From the NCBI GenBank assembly GCA_019745395.1, contig JAIETG010000027.1, positions 1-64,000 on the forward strand: DNA of 64,000 nt, read 5' to 3'. The first letter of the stretch is position 1, and each line of letters opens with the position of its first letter. A program made the translations under genes and the position numbers. Source of the DNA: Rhabdochlamydiaceae bacterium. Lineage in GTDB: Bacteria; Chlamydiota; Chlamydiia; Chlamydiales; Rhabdochlamydiaceae. Below the pieces are notes generated by a model. The model was not told where the DNA came from. It did no database searches and saw only the letters and a program-made list of their open reading frames with translations. Below, piece after piece: positions 1 to 8,895 of the stretch.

Positions 1-211
1 TTTCAAAACAATATCCCACCTTGTTACGGGTAGTGCCGGTTCTTAAGACTTCGGCTTTTCTTTACTCAGCTTCGAATCGCTTCGTAAGATGGCAAAACTA
101 TACAAAATCTTTCCCATTTCTAGCAAACACTTCTACAAAAAAACATATTTTAACCTTCACAAGCACTCTTAAAGCACTTTTAAAAAACGGTTTATTTTCA
201 AAAAGCAGGAA

Positions 212-1813
212 TTAGACGATTTTTGCACAGCGTTCCGCAGAATCTCTACATTTGCGCCCTTCGGAATAGAGCCACGAGGCATACTGCCATTCTGCATAGA
301 AAACATTATTTTCAGGAATTACCCCCACTCGACGCGTGGGATTATACTTTTTAGCAGCGGCTTCTATTGTTTGAAGAGTAAGCTCCGGCAAATAGCCCCA
401 AGGAGTTGTCACTGCAGAAGAAACTTCGGGATACGGCGTCACGATATTAAAAGAAGACTGTGCCGGCAACTCCTCCCAATTAATACCTCGAGTCCCTAAG
501 AAACCAAAATGTATAATATTTTTTAACTTCACATCAAAATAGTCCCATTTCACTTCTGCAACACCACCAGAACCACCCAAATAACTATTGTACCAGGCAG
601 ATCTAAGAGAATTAGGCAGCGGATTGAATTGAACTAGATTACCAACCACCACTACCGGAGATTGCATTTGGTCACCCACATCAAAACAAACATCACTCGA
701 CAAACACTTACCCTGATCTATCAATGTTACAGTCCAGGGGGTATCTTTACTGATTGTGTCAGCAGCATCCTCCACACTTCTTTTAATATGTCCCTCTGGA
801 AGGCGAAAAGCTGCCTCATTTTTTAATAGCTCGCTATAATTCCATATGACCGATGATTGACCTGAAGCCGCCACAGCTCCTTCTGGATGCTCTACCTCAG
901 AAGCTTCTTGCCAAGTAACAAGATTGGGACAATAAGAAGAAGCTCTCGTCCACACCATACCGAAAGGCCAGTTACCTTCCATAGCCATTGACGATGGAGA
1001 AGGATTATGAGCAGGCCACCCGGTAATCACATTATTGACCACCCCTACTCCGTTAAAAAACAAAGACGGTAATCCCGCTATAATCAAGTAATAAATCAAA
1101 AGTCTGGAAACATTGAACGCTTTAAGAATGTTAGGACAAAACCTCACACAATTCTGAAAATTATAGATCTTTTCACAGCCGTAAATGACAGCATTAAAAA
1201 CCGCAGCCACCACATGAGCTGTAAAATTAAATGTATAATTAGACACGGCTTGTATACGTGAAAAAGTAGAATTTGCACAATGAGCTAAAACAGCTTGCCT
1301 TACAAGGCCTAACACAGGAAGCGCAATCATCGAATAACGAATATACGGCATTGCTTCAGCATAAGATGGTGCAATAAGCCTCATTCCGCATTCGAATTTA
1401 GCTAAATTGATTACCCCTTCAACAATTGGATCTATTTTTAATCCCCATATTTCTCCCAGCTGACTTTCCACTCCCTTACAATACTCGTCACCACAGGCCA
1501 GCATGTTACAAAACAGACGGTTAAAGCAACCCTCAGCTCTCTTAGGAAGAGAATACTTTACGGGCTGACTTTCTTCATCCGAATCCATTAAAGGCTCATC
1601 TAATGACCCATTACTCAATGTATCACTAAGAGACACTTCACTCCATGTCTCGCTAGACGTATCCTGCCGATCACCATTACCGCCTAAGATCCCATTAATT
1701 ACATTCCCAACCCTATTTGAGGCCCCATTAACTACGCCGGAGCAGAAAGACTCAAACCCAGAAGAACCTTCCCTCCCCCCCGAAGGGCTGCTTGGCCAGA
1801 TATCGAAACTCAT
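212..1813 (-). CDS. Inc-like membrane protein of unknown function
   Basis: I do not recognise a family. The product is about 533 residues if the ATG at 1813 (MSFDIWPSS) is used. An upstream in-frame ATG at 1867 (preceded by TTG at 1870) would add 18 residues rich in aromatic amino acids, and neither start has a clear ribosome site. The N-terminal 100 residues are rich in Ser, Gly, Asp and Glu. The middle third holds hydrophobic stretches such as MIALPVLGLVRQAVLA and LLIYYLIIAGLPSLFF, and the C-terminal half is soluble-looking. Long hydrophobic hairpins within a polar protein are typical of chlamydial inclusion-membrane proteins, so this is an inference from architecture only. A run of seven C (seven G on the coding strand) lies at 1775-1781, a few codons after the start. 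Confidence 0.6.
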   Translation of the reverse strand: MSFDIWPSSPSGGREGSSGFESFCSGVVNGASNRVGNVINGILGGNGDRQDTSSETWSEVSLSDTLSNGSLDEPLMDSDEESQPVKYSLPKRAEGCFNRLFCNMLACGDEYCKGVESQLGEIWGLKIDPIVEGVINLAKFECGMRLIAPSYAEAMPYIRYSMIALPVLGLVRQAVLAHCANSTFSRIQAVSNYTFNFTAHVVAAVFNAVIYGCEKIYNFQNCVRFCPNILKAFNVSRLLIYYLIIAGLPSLFFNGVGVVNNVITGWPAHNPSPSSMAMEGNWPFGMVWTRASSYCPNLVTWQEASEVEHPEGAVAASGQSSVIWNYSELLKNEAAFRLPEGHIKRSVEDAADTISKDTPWTVTLIDQGKCLSSDVCFDVGDQMQSPVVVVGNLVQFNPLPNSLRSAWYNSYLGGSGGVAEVKWDYFDVKLKNIIHFGFLGTRGINWEELPAQSSFNIVTPYPEVSSAVTTPWGYLPELTLQTIEAAAKKYNPTRRVGVIPENNVFYAEWQYASWLYSEGRKCRDSAERCAKIV

Positions 1814-1866
1814 AAAAAACCCAAAACAACAATAATTAAAATGATAATTATATAGAAAAACCGCCA

Positions 1867-2061
1867 TCAAATCAATTTAAAATTTGAATTTAACAAAAGC
1901 GGACTTAATTCAACACATTTCAACAAAAGTAAATTATTAATATTTAGCCTGCAGGGAAATAATTGCGCTACAAGCGCAAAAAACAAATACAACCAGCTGA
2001 TTACAAAAGAGCTAAAGAAACTGCAAGCCTTTAAAAAACTGCGCAGAAAGAAAATAAACAC
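1867..2061 (-). CDS. possible small hydrophobic protein, coupled to next gene
   Basis: A 64-codon frame opens at a GTG and encodes a very hydrophobic, Phe/Leu-rich peptide with one likely membrane span (FVISWLYLFFALVAQLF). Its TGA stop overlaps the ATG at 1867 of the following frame (TGATG), a layout typical of translational coupling. There is no recognisable ribosome site before the GTG and no known family. It could be a chance frame in AT-rich DNA. Confidence 0.2.
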   Translation of the reverse strand: MFIFFLRSFLKACSFFSSFVISWLYLFFALVAQLFPCRLNINNLLLLKCVELSPLLLNSNFKLI

Positions 2062-2089
2062 ACTAAAGCACTAAGAACCAACTAAAATA

Positions 2090-2118
2090 AAAAACCCCGC
2101 CTAAAAGACGGGGTTTTT
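2090..2118 (-). terminator. Rho-independent terminator of nhaD
   Basis: The arms AAAACCCCG and CGGGGTTTT flank a 10-nt loop and have T-runs on both sides. The element lies about 25 bases past the nhaD stop. Read on the minus strand it ends in a run of T, as expected for nhaD termination. Its symmetry could let it work in both directions. Confidence 0.85.
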
Positions 2119-2143
2119 TGAACGCTTGATGAAGAACTTACAT

Positions 2144-3403
2144 TTAAAAAAGAAGGCAAGCGCCCATTCCAGCTAAATACCCAACAAGAACAGGAAGCGT
2201 CATTTTTTTCATGTAATAGAAAAAAGTCATTTTTTCCAATCCCATCATAGCTACTCCTGAAGAAGATCCTATAATGAGAAGACTCCCTCCGGTTCCTGCA
2301 GCATAAGCAATCAAATGCCAGAAAGAGTGGTCCATTGGATACTCTGTCAAAGGATACATCCCCATCGTAGCTGCAACAAGAGGAACGTTATCAATTACTG
2401 CAGAAAAAAGCCCTAGGAACGTAGCAATAAGAGGTAAGGACTGAACTTCTCGGCTTAGCCACTGCGCTACAATATTGAGCATTCCAGAGGCTTGCAAGGA
2501 ATCGACACAGAGTAAAATCCCTAAAAAAAATAAAATACTCGACGTATCTATGCGGGACAAAATACTCGGAACTTGTAAATGCTCCCTCTTGTCCTTGTGG
2601 TGTAACAAATCTGTAACGACCCAAAGGACTCCCAAAGCTAAAAGGATTCCCATAAAAGGAGGAAGACCTGTAATCGCTTTGAAAATAGGAACAAAGACTA
2701 GCCCACCAACTCCGATAGCGAAAACCAAGGTTGATCCAGGCTCTGGTATTTCTTTTTCTTTTGTCTGCGTACACTTACCTCGAATTTTATAGGTAAAATA
2801 AAGCAAGGGAAGAAAAGCAGAAATTAAGCTTGGAACAAATAAAGATTTCATAATAGCCAAAGAAGAAATCTGCCCATTAATCCACAGCATTGTAGTTGTG
2901 ACATCTCCAATAGGAGTCCATGCGCCGCCTGCATTGGCCATCACCACTACAATACAACAAAACATAGCTCTTTCTTTTGCAGATGGAATGATCTTCCGAA
3001 GCAAAGAGATCATAAGAATTGTGGTAGTTAAATTATCTAAAATAGCTGAAAGAAAAAATGTAATGATAGAGATCACCCAGAGAAGTTTTTTCATCGAGCT
3101 TGTACGGATCAATCGAGTGACCAAAACAAATCCCTTATGAGAATCAACCATTTCTACTAAGGTCATAGCTCCCATTAAAAAAAAGAGGATCTGCGCAATA
3201 TCTGCAACGTGATGTCCTAAAATAGTCATATTTTCTGACAAAGGAAGAGAACTTCCCATAAAATAGGCGCTCCAACAAAGGGCTGCAACCCCTAGAGCAA
3301 CACCGCTTTTATTCAATTTCAAAGAATGTTCAAAGATAATCGCTAGGTAACCAATGGTGAAAATCGCAAGGATAGCAAAAAATGCAGAGGAAGCAAGAAG
3401 CAT
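2144..3403 (-). CDS. nhaD: NhaD-type Na+/H+ antiporter
   Basis: This is an inner-membrane sodium/proton antiporter of the NhaD/ion-transporter family, about 419 residues with some 10-12 hydrophobic segments. Motifs consistent with the family include SAILDNLTTTILMISLL and, in the second half, FSAVIDNVPLVAATMGMY; each repeat carries a conserved Asp-Asn pair that would take part in ion binding. It ends in a run of hydrophobic residues. I chose the ATG at 3403, with a GAGG element nine bases upstream, over the TTG six bases earlier. Chlamydiae use sodium gradients widely, and this carrier fits that physiology. A strong terminator follows. Confidence 0.88.
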   Translation of the reverse strand: MLLASSAFFAILAIFTIGYLAIIFEHSLKLNKSGVALGVAALCWSAYFMGSSLPLSENMTILGHHVADIAQILFFLMGAMTLVEMVDSHKGFVLVTRLIRTSSMKKLLWVISIITFFLSAILDNLTTTILMISLLRKIIPSAKERAMFCCIVVVMANAGGAWTPIGDVTTTMLWINGQISSLAIMKSLFVPSLISAFLPLLYFTYKIRGKCTQTKEKEIPEPGSTLVFAIGVGGLVFVPIFKAITGLPPFMGILLALGVLWVVTDLLHHKDKREHLQVPSILSRIDTSSILFFLGILLCVDSLQASGMLNIVAQWLSREVQSLPLIATFLGLFSAVIDNVPLVAATMGMYPLTEYPMDHSFWHLIAYAAGTGGSLLIIGSSSGVAMMGLEKMTFFYYMKKMTLPVLVGYLAGMGACLLF

Positions 3404-3436
3404 AAACAAAACCTCAAAAGTGTTTTTTCAATCTTC

Positions 3437-4396
3437 TTATACAATGCCAGATTGGACAATATCATGCATTCTTAAGATGCCAACAACTTTTTGATCTTCC
3501 ATGACAGGAGTAACCGTAACCCATTTGCTCGGATTTTTTTGCATCTCTTTCATCGCATCCCAAACAAGCATATGAGAAAGGACGCAAATAGCAGTAGGTG
3601 TCATCAGCTCTTTCATGGTTTTTTTTAGAACATCAGATCCATGAGCTTGTAAAGCCCTTCTTAAATCTCCATCAGTAAATACACCCTTAAGATTTTTCTC
3701 CTCATCTACAACAATCAACATCCCACATCTTTTGCTAGAAAGTTCCACTAAGACATTTTCTAAAGTATTTTCTGGAGAACAAAAAGGCACCTTTCCTTCT
3801 TTAAACATCAAATCCTTTACATAAAGGGTCATTTTCTTCCCAATAGTTCCTGCTGGATGATTTAGCGCATAATCATCTAATTGAAAATTTCTTTTCTTCA
3901 TTAAAGCTACGGCCAAGATATCTCCAAAAATTAGCTGTACTTCAGAAGAGGTCGTTGGGACTAAATCAAAAGAGCATAATTCTTTTTGCACAGGAAGAAC
4001 CATACATATATGACAAGCTTTAGCTAAACGACTTGAGCTTTGAGAAACCACTCCAATTATTCCCGCTTTTTTTCTTTGTAAAAAGGGAATCAACTGCAAT
4101 AGCTCTTCGGACTCTCCGCTTTTGCTCAGCATAAATACGAGGTCATTCTCTGAAAGAATCCCAATATCTCCATGTAAGAAGTTTGCTGCAGGAATATATA
4201 GAGCTCTTGTTCCCGTAGAGGTCAAGGTAGCTGCTATCTTTTCTGCAATAATCCCACTCTTCCCCATCCCCGTAAAAACCAAAAGCCCTTGCGTAGAAAG
4301 ACAAAGGTCGATAATTTTCTCCCACTGCTCCACATCAACTGTCTCAAAAAAGTGGGACAAATACGACTGAGACTCTTCTAATATTTTTTTTAACAT
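3437..4396 (-). CDS. kpsF: arabinose-5-phosphate isomerase (KpsF/GutQ)
   Basis: The enzyme interconverts ribulose-5-phosphate and arabinose-5-phosphate, the first step towards Kdo for lipooligosaccharide. The 319-residue product has an N-terminal SIS domain (GMGKSGIIAEKIAATLTSTG, then MLSKSGESEELLQLI) followed by two CBS domains (from about residue 195, with MKELMTPTAICV between them). The ATG at 4396 has GAGGAAG just upstream, so I prefer it to the upstream start at 4456. The length and domain order match the chlamydial enzyme. It works in one pathway with lpxK further along. Confidence 0.92.
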   Translation of the reverse strand: MLKKILEESQSYLSHFFETVDVEQWEKIIDLCLSTQGLLVFTGMGKSGIIAEKIAATLTSTGTRALYIPAANFLHGDIGILSENDLVFMLSKSGESEELLQLIPFLQRKKAGIIGVVSQSSSRLAKACHICMVLPVQKELCSFDLVPTTSSEVQLIFGDILAVALMKKRNFQLDDYALNHPAGTIGKKMTLYVKDLMFKEGKVPFCSPENTLENVLVELSSKRCGMLIVVDEEKNLKGVFTDGDLRRALQAHGSDVLKKTMKELMTPTAICVLSHMLVWDAMKEMQKNPSKWVTVTPVMEDQKVVGILRMHDIVQSGIV

Positions 4397-4507
4397 AACT
4401 TCCTCAAAGAACTTCCCGAAGTATAGCGGATTTGGTTTTTTGCTTGAATACAACAAATAAATTTCGTAAAAGAATTTTTACATCATGAAGGAAACCGGAG
4501 AGTTTTT

Positions 4508-5953
4508 ATGTCACAAGCCAAGCACCCTATCGCTGTAGCCTATGGCGACGGCATTGGTCCCGAAATTATGGAAGCAACTCTGCATATCCTCTCTGAAGCT
4601 GGAGCAAATTTAGACTATCACAAAATAGATATTGGAGAAAAAATCTATCTTGCAGGTCATCCCACAGGTATAGAAGATCACTCTTGGGATGCCATTAAAC
4701 AGACCCGAGCTTTTTTAAAAGCTCCTATCACAACTCCTCAGGGAGGAGGCTTTAAAAGTTTAAATGTAACGATCCGCACAACACTTGGACTTTATGCCAA
4801 CGTGCGCCCTTGCGTCGCTTATTCCCCATTTATCGATACAAAACATCCTAATATGGACCTTGTAATTGTTCGAGAAAATGAAGAAGACTTATACGCAGGA
4901 ATCGAATACAGACAAACTCCCCATGTATGTGAGTCTATCAAGATCATTTCTAGAGAAGGGTCTGAAAAAATCGTCCGCTATGCCTTTGAATATGCAAGAC
5001 ATCACGGAAGAAAAAAAGTTACCTGCTTTAGCAAAGATAACATTATGAAGTTCTCCGATGGACTTTTTCACAAAGTATTTGATGAGATCGCTAAAGAGTA
5101 TCCCGATCTTCAAAATGAGCATTGGATTGTCGACATTGGAGCTGCAAAGCTTGCTGATACTCCAGAAATTTTTGATGTCATCGTCATGCCCAATCTTTAT
5201 GGAGATATTCTATCTGACGTTGCCGCGCAAATCTCAGGATCGGTTGGAATTGCCGGGTCTGCCAATATCGGAGAAAAAGGAGCCATGTTTGAAGCTATCC
5301 ACGGATCTGCCCCTCGAAGAGCTGGGCAGAATGTCGCAAACCCATCCGGCCTGCTCTTAGCATCTGTGCAGATGCTAAGTTTCCTAGGAGAAAATCGCAT
5401 CGCAGAACGGATCCATAATGCTTGGCTTAAAACAATTGAAACTGGCATTCACACTTACGACATTTTCACAGAAGGCAAGAGTTTAGAAAAAGTCGGAACT
5501 AAAGAATTTGCTAGAGCTGTAGCCAAATATTTAGGACAAAAACCTGAAAAACTTCACGCTGTATCTTATGAACAAAACAAAAAATTCGCTTCAATTCCTG
5601 TACATTCTCGTTCCTCATCTACCAGAGAACTTATAGGAGTCGACGTATTCTTCTATTCCTTAGAAAAAGCGCAATCGGTCATTCAAAAAACATCCACGCT
5701 CTCTTGCTCGCCTCTTATACCTTCTATGATCAGCAATCGAGGAGCTCGCATTTGGCCTGATGGACATACAGAAACTTTTTGTATCGAACAATGGAGGACC
5801 CGCTTTGTCCATAAAAACAAAAACGCTCCCGTATCCCCTCAAGAGATTTTAGCTTTACTCCAGAATCTCACACAGGCAGGGTATGACATTATTAAAACAG
5901 AAAATCTCTATCTGATTGATGGGCAGCCAGGATTTTCTTCTGCTCAAGGATAG
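4508..5953 (+). CDS. icd: isocitrate dehydrogenase, Rickettsia-type long form
   Basis: This is predicted to oxidise isocitrate to 2-oxoglutarate with NAD(P)+. The 481 residues contain an isocitrate/isopropylmalate dehydrogenase core: AYGDGIGPEIME at the start, the substrate loop GGGFKSLNVTIRTTLGLYAN, IVRENEEDLYAGIEYRQT, FSKDNIMKFSDGLFHK, NLYGDILSDVAAQISGS and HGSAPRRAGQNVANPSG. After about residue 335 there is an extra C-terminal domain, as in the roughly 480-residue enzymes of Rickettsia, which this resembles closely from memory. C. trachomatis lacks this gene, so its presence sets this genome apart. GGAGAG precedes the ATG. It is divergent from kpsF. Confidence 0.9.
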   Translation: MSQAKHPIAVAYGDGIGPEIMEATLHILSEAGANLDYHKIDIGEKIYLAGHPTGIEDHSWDAIKQTRAFLKAPITTPQGGGFKSLNVTIRTTLGLYANVRPCVAYSPFIDTKHPNMDLVIVRENEEDLYAGIEYRQTPHVCESIKIISREGSEKIVRYAFEYARHHGRKKVTCFSKDNIMKFSDGLFHKVFDEIAKEYPDLQNEHWIVDIGAAKLADTPEIFDVIVMPNLYGDILSDVAAQISGSVGIAGSANIGEKGAMFEAIHGSAPRRAGQNVANPSGLLLASVQMLSFLGENRIAERIHNAWLKTIETGIHTYDIFTEGKSLEKVGTKEFARAVAKYLGQKPEKLHAVSYEQNKKFASIPVHSRSSSTRELIGVDVFFYSLEKAQSVIQKTSTLSCSPLIPSMISNRGARIWPDGHTETFCIEQWRTRFVHKNKNAPVSPQEILALLQNLTQAGYDIIKTENLYLIDGQPGFSSAQG

Positions 5954-6019
5954 CGTTTGACGCGAAAGTATTTGTTGCTTTAGTCTCTACGAGCACATTT
6001 CGAACCAAAAGAAAAAATA

Positions 6020-7174
6020 ATGCGCCACCGAATTATTGGATCCACTTTACTGATTGCCGGAACGACGATTGGGGCAGGGATGCTGGCTTTGCCCATGACA
6101 TCTGCCCATTTAGGATTTTCCAAAAGCATAATCTTGCTTTCTGTCTTATGGCTATTCATGGTTCTTGCAGCAATCGTGATGATAGAAATTAGTGATGGTA
6201 AAGGCAATAGCATTGCGACGATTGCAAATAAACGTTTAGGGCCTTGGGCTAAACATTTGGCCGGAGCAAGTCTTTTAGTTCTTTTTTGGTCGCTTTTAGC
6301 AGCTTACATTTCAGGAGGAAGCTCTATCTTACATCAAGGCATCCAATGGAGCTTTTCAGCAACCGCTATTGGATATGCATTGATTTTTGGTGCGTGCGTG
6401 GCTGTTTGCACAAAAATTGCCGATTACACAAACCGCATCCTATTTATAATAAAAATCATCGTCTTCTCTGTGATGATTTTTGGATTACTTCCGTTTATGA
6501 ACCTCTCTCATTTAAAGTCATCTAGCACAGGATCGACTTTTGCCCTATCCCAAGCTATTCCAGTATTTTTTACATCTTTTGGATTCCACGGGAGTTTACC
6601 TAGCCTTATCGGATACTTACATGGGAATAAGAAAAGCTTGTATTTTAGTATTATTGTAGGAAGTTTGATTCCTCTGATTGTATACATTCTTTGGCAAGCC
6701 GTTACTTTTGGCGTCCTCGGCCCCCACTTTACTGAAGGTGGAGATGTAGGCCTATTTATTTCTGCGCTAGCTCAAAAAACGGGACATCCACACTTTTCTA
6801 TTTTAACCAATGCTTTTGCATTCCTTGCTATTTCAACCTCTTTTCTAGGAGTTGCTTTAGGACTGTTTGATTACATATCTGAATGGTTTGCGAAAGAAGA
6901 AGGGGAAAAAAAGTCAAAAGTCGGAAAAATGAAAGTAGCACTCATCACGTTTGCTATCCCATTAATCTTTTCGTTATTTTACCCAACAGGATTTGTTTTT
7001 GCTCTCAGTTTTGCAGCAATTTCTCTAAGCTTGCTTGCCGTTGTTTTACCAAGCCTGATAGGAATCATTAATAAAAAACACTCTTCTATCTTTTTAAATA
7101 AGGGTGTTTTGTTCTGTATGCTACTCGGCGGACTTACTGTCATTGGCATCGAAATTTTTGCAAAGCTAACATAG
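6020..7174 (+). CDS. tyrP: aromatic amino acid permease (TyrP family)
   Basis: This is an inner-membrane symporter of the hydroxy/aromatic amino acid permease family, probably carrying tyrosine or tryptophan. The 384 residues contain about 11 membrane segments. The N-terminal signature STLLIAGTTIGAGMLALP is characteristic of TyrP/Mtr/TnaB carriers, and FTSFGFHGSLPSLIGYL is a second conserved segment. Chlamydiae import aromatic amino acids from the host and commonly carry tyrP copies. The ribosome site is weak. The gene stands alone between icd and a region of gene remnants. Confidence 0.9.
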   Translation: MRHRIIGSTLLIAGTTIGAGMLALPMTSAHLGFSKSIILLSVLWLFMVLAAIVMIEISDGKGNSIATIANKRLGPWAKHLAGASLLVLFWSLLAAYISGGSSILHQGIQWSFSATAIGYALIFGACVAVCTKIADYTNRILFIIKIIVFSVMIFGLLPFMNLSHLKSSSTGSTFALSQAIPVFFTSFGFHGSLPSLIGYLHGNKKSLYFSIIVGSLIPLIVYILWQAVTFGVLGPHFTEGGDVGLFISALAQKTGHPHFSILTNAFAFLAISTSFLGVALGLFDYISEWFAKEEGEKKSKVGKMKVALITFAIPLIFSLFYPTGFVFALSFAAISLSLLAVVLPSLIGIINKKHSSIFLNKGVLFCMLLGGLTVIGIEIFAKLT

Positions 7175-7301
7175 GAATCAATAAGCCTTGTTAGATTTTG
7201 AAATATCTGATCTAAAGGAATAACACGTGCGTCTGCAAAATCTGTAGAGCGCGCACTAAAAACAATCCACTTCTTTACAATATTCAATTCTAAAGAACTG
7301 A

Positions 7302-7478
7302 GCAATTGCATTTGAGGCTACTGGATATTTTCCCGATCGAAGTCTTCTCTCCACTGGAGTCTTAGTTTCTGGAACCATGCTTAACGACCTGCTACATCTA
7401 GATCTCTACTATAATGGAGAGTTCGGACAGAAGTTTACTGATCATAACTACGGTGGGCAAATTCGGTTTGGATTTTAA
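7302..7478 (+). pseudogene. C-terminal remnant of an outer-membrane beta-barrel protein
   Basis: An open stretch of 58 codons has no usable start at its 5' end (a TGA lies immediately upstream). It ends with alternating hydrophobic/aromatic residues: LHLDLYYNGEFG, then NYGGQIRFGF and a stop. A terminal Phe after alternating aromatics is the signal recognised by the outer-membrane barrel assembly machinery, and chlamydial Pmp autotransporters end this way. I infer a truncated barrel gene. The intact parent is not visible in this window, so Pmp ancestry is a guess. Confidence 0.45.
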
Positions 7479-7516
7479 GGTTTTCTAGTCTCTCAAAATT
7501 AAAACAACTGCTCGCT

Positions 7517-7708
7517 CTATTTTTTACAGCGGCAGTTGTTTTTACCTAAGATTTGATAGACAATACACCAGCTAAATAGTGCTTCAAAAAAGACGAACAA
7601 GGTCACTATAAGAAGAACCCAACTAAAAGCAAAACAGGTCCAGATAAGAAGAGCAAGTCCGATTAAAAATCGGACCACTCGGTCTGTCGTACTCATGTTT
7701 TTTTTCAT
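7517..7708 (-). CDS. small inner-membrane protein, DUF2892-like
   Basis: This is a 63-residue protein with two hydrophobic segments (FLIGLALLIWTCFAFSW and ILLIVTLFVFFEALFSW-like). The N-terminal pattern N-x-x-x-x-DRVVRFLIG is typical of the short DUF2892/YgaP-type membrane proteins. The C-terminal NCRCKK is cysteine-rich. The ATG at 7708 overlaps the stop of the E2 gene (ATGA), which argues for co-translation and for this start. An internal ATG at 7696 is the alternative. The biochemical role is unknown. Confidence 0.6.
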   Translation of the reverse strand: MKKNMSTTDRVVRFLIGLALLIWTCFAFSWVLLIVTLFVFFEALFSWCIVYQILGKNNCRCKK

Positions 7709-8877
7709 TTGCAGCTTTCTTCTAAATGTTTTTGTAAAGAAGCTAAAAAGCCACAACCGTACATACCATCAATAACTCTGTGGTCAAAAGTTAAAGAAAC
7801 GTGGAGCATACTGCGAATAGCTATAACATCTCCTTCTAGAACACGAACTTGTTTTTTGATGGCTCCAATTCCTACGATCGCAACTTCTGGATATCTGATG
7901 ATCGGAACTCCAATAGAAACTCCAGACATTCCAAAATTGGTTAAACTGATCGTTCCATCTAAAACATCATCAGGAAGCAGTTTGCTATTTCTCGCTTTTT
8001 GAGAAAGCTCCTGAATCCCTTTAGCAATTTCAATGAGGGAAAGTGTTTGACAGTTTTTTACAACAGGGACGATCAATCCTTGATCAATGCTTACAGCGAT
8101 TCCGACATTGATGTATTTTTTAACTACGATCGTATCTTGCTCTAAAGAAGAATTCAGCAAGGGAAACTCTTGCAAAGCTTTTGCTAGAGCTTGCACAATA
8201 AAGCTAGTCACAGTGACTTTTACGCCGTGCGCGGTTAATATCTCTTCTTTTTTATGAGCGATCCACTGAAGGACTGGTGTAACATCTACTTCGTTGATCA
8301 GTGTTGCATGAGGCGCTTCATAAAACGATTTGACCATATTTTCTGCAATGGCCTTTCTCATACCTGTTAGCTTTAGTCTCTCTACATTCGATCCCACTTC
8401 CGAATTCACGGAACATGGCGCCTTTTTACAAGACCAAGCTTCAATATCTTGCTTAGTAACTCGATTTCCACTTCCTGTTCCTGGAATTTTTTTGAGCTGT
8501 TCGATAGAAATTCCTTTTTCAGCAGCTAAGCGTAAAACGCTTGGAGAAAGAAAATCCTTATTATCCTCTTGTGGACTAGAGGAAGTTTGCTCGAGAAGTT
8601 TTTCTTGCGAAGGGGCCGTGACAGAAGCTGTGCCTTGCTTTTCTATAATAGCTAGCATATCACCAACTTGTACTTCTTCATCAGGAGAAGCTAAGATTTT
8701 TTTAAGCACACCTTTAGCAGGAGATGGAATTTCACTATTTACCTTGTCTGTCGAAACTTCGAGTAGAGGCTCATCAAGTCCTACAAAATCCCCTTCTTTC
8801 TTAAACCACTGCACTACGACAGCACTTACAATGCTCTCTCCTAACTTGGGAAGCTTTACGGAAAATTCTTCGCTCAT
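7705..8877 (-). CDS. 2-oxoacid dehydrogenase E2, dihydrolipoyl acyltransferase
   Basis: This is the core acyltransferase of a 2-oxoacid dehydrogenase complex (pyruvate, 2-oxoglutarate or branched-chain type). The 390 residues contain an N-terminal lipoyl domain with the lipoylated Lys45 in VSTDKVNSE, a linker, a peripheral subunit-binding domain (SPSVLRLAAEKGISIEQL, about residues 110-150) and a catalytic domain ending in LTFDHRVIDG with the active-site His. It matches the second sucB-like gene of C. trachomatis, which lies near kpsF there as here. The E1 and E3 partners are not in this window, so the substrate cannot be fixed. Confidence 0.9.
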   Translation of the reverse strand: MSEEFSVKLPKLGESIVSAVVVQWFKKEGDFVGLDEPLLEVSTDKVNSEIPSPAKGVLKKILASPDEEVQVGDMLAIIEKQGTASVTAPSQEKLLEQTSSSPQEDNKDFLSPSVLRLAAEKGISIEQLKKIPGTGSGNRVTKQDIEAWSCKKAPCSVNSEVGSNVERLKLTGMRKAIAENMVKSFYEAPHATLINEVDVTPVLQWIAHKKEEILTAHGVKVTVTSFIVQALAKALQEFPLLNSSLEQDTIVVKKYINVGIAVSIDQGLIVPVVKNCQTLSLIEIAKGIQELSQKARNSKLLPDDVLDGTISLTNFGMSGVSIGVPIIRYPEVAIVGIGAIKKQVRVLEGDVIAIRSMLHVSLTFDHRVIDGMYGCGFLASLQKHLEESCK

Positions 8878-8895
8878 ATCTATTCCTAAAATCTT

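Noticed and set aside
21-215. 64-codon plus-strand frame at the window start
   Set aside because: No ribosome site, no family and biased composition; it ends at the tail of the next convergent gene. Probably chance.
7175-7311. Minus-strand frame starting MQLLSSLELNIVKKWIVFSA that looks protein-like
   Set aside because: It lacks a ribosome site and soon runs antisense into tyrP. It might be a 5' gene fragment but no family is recognisable.
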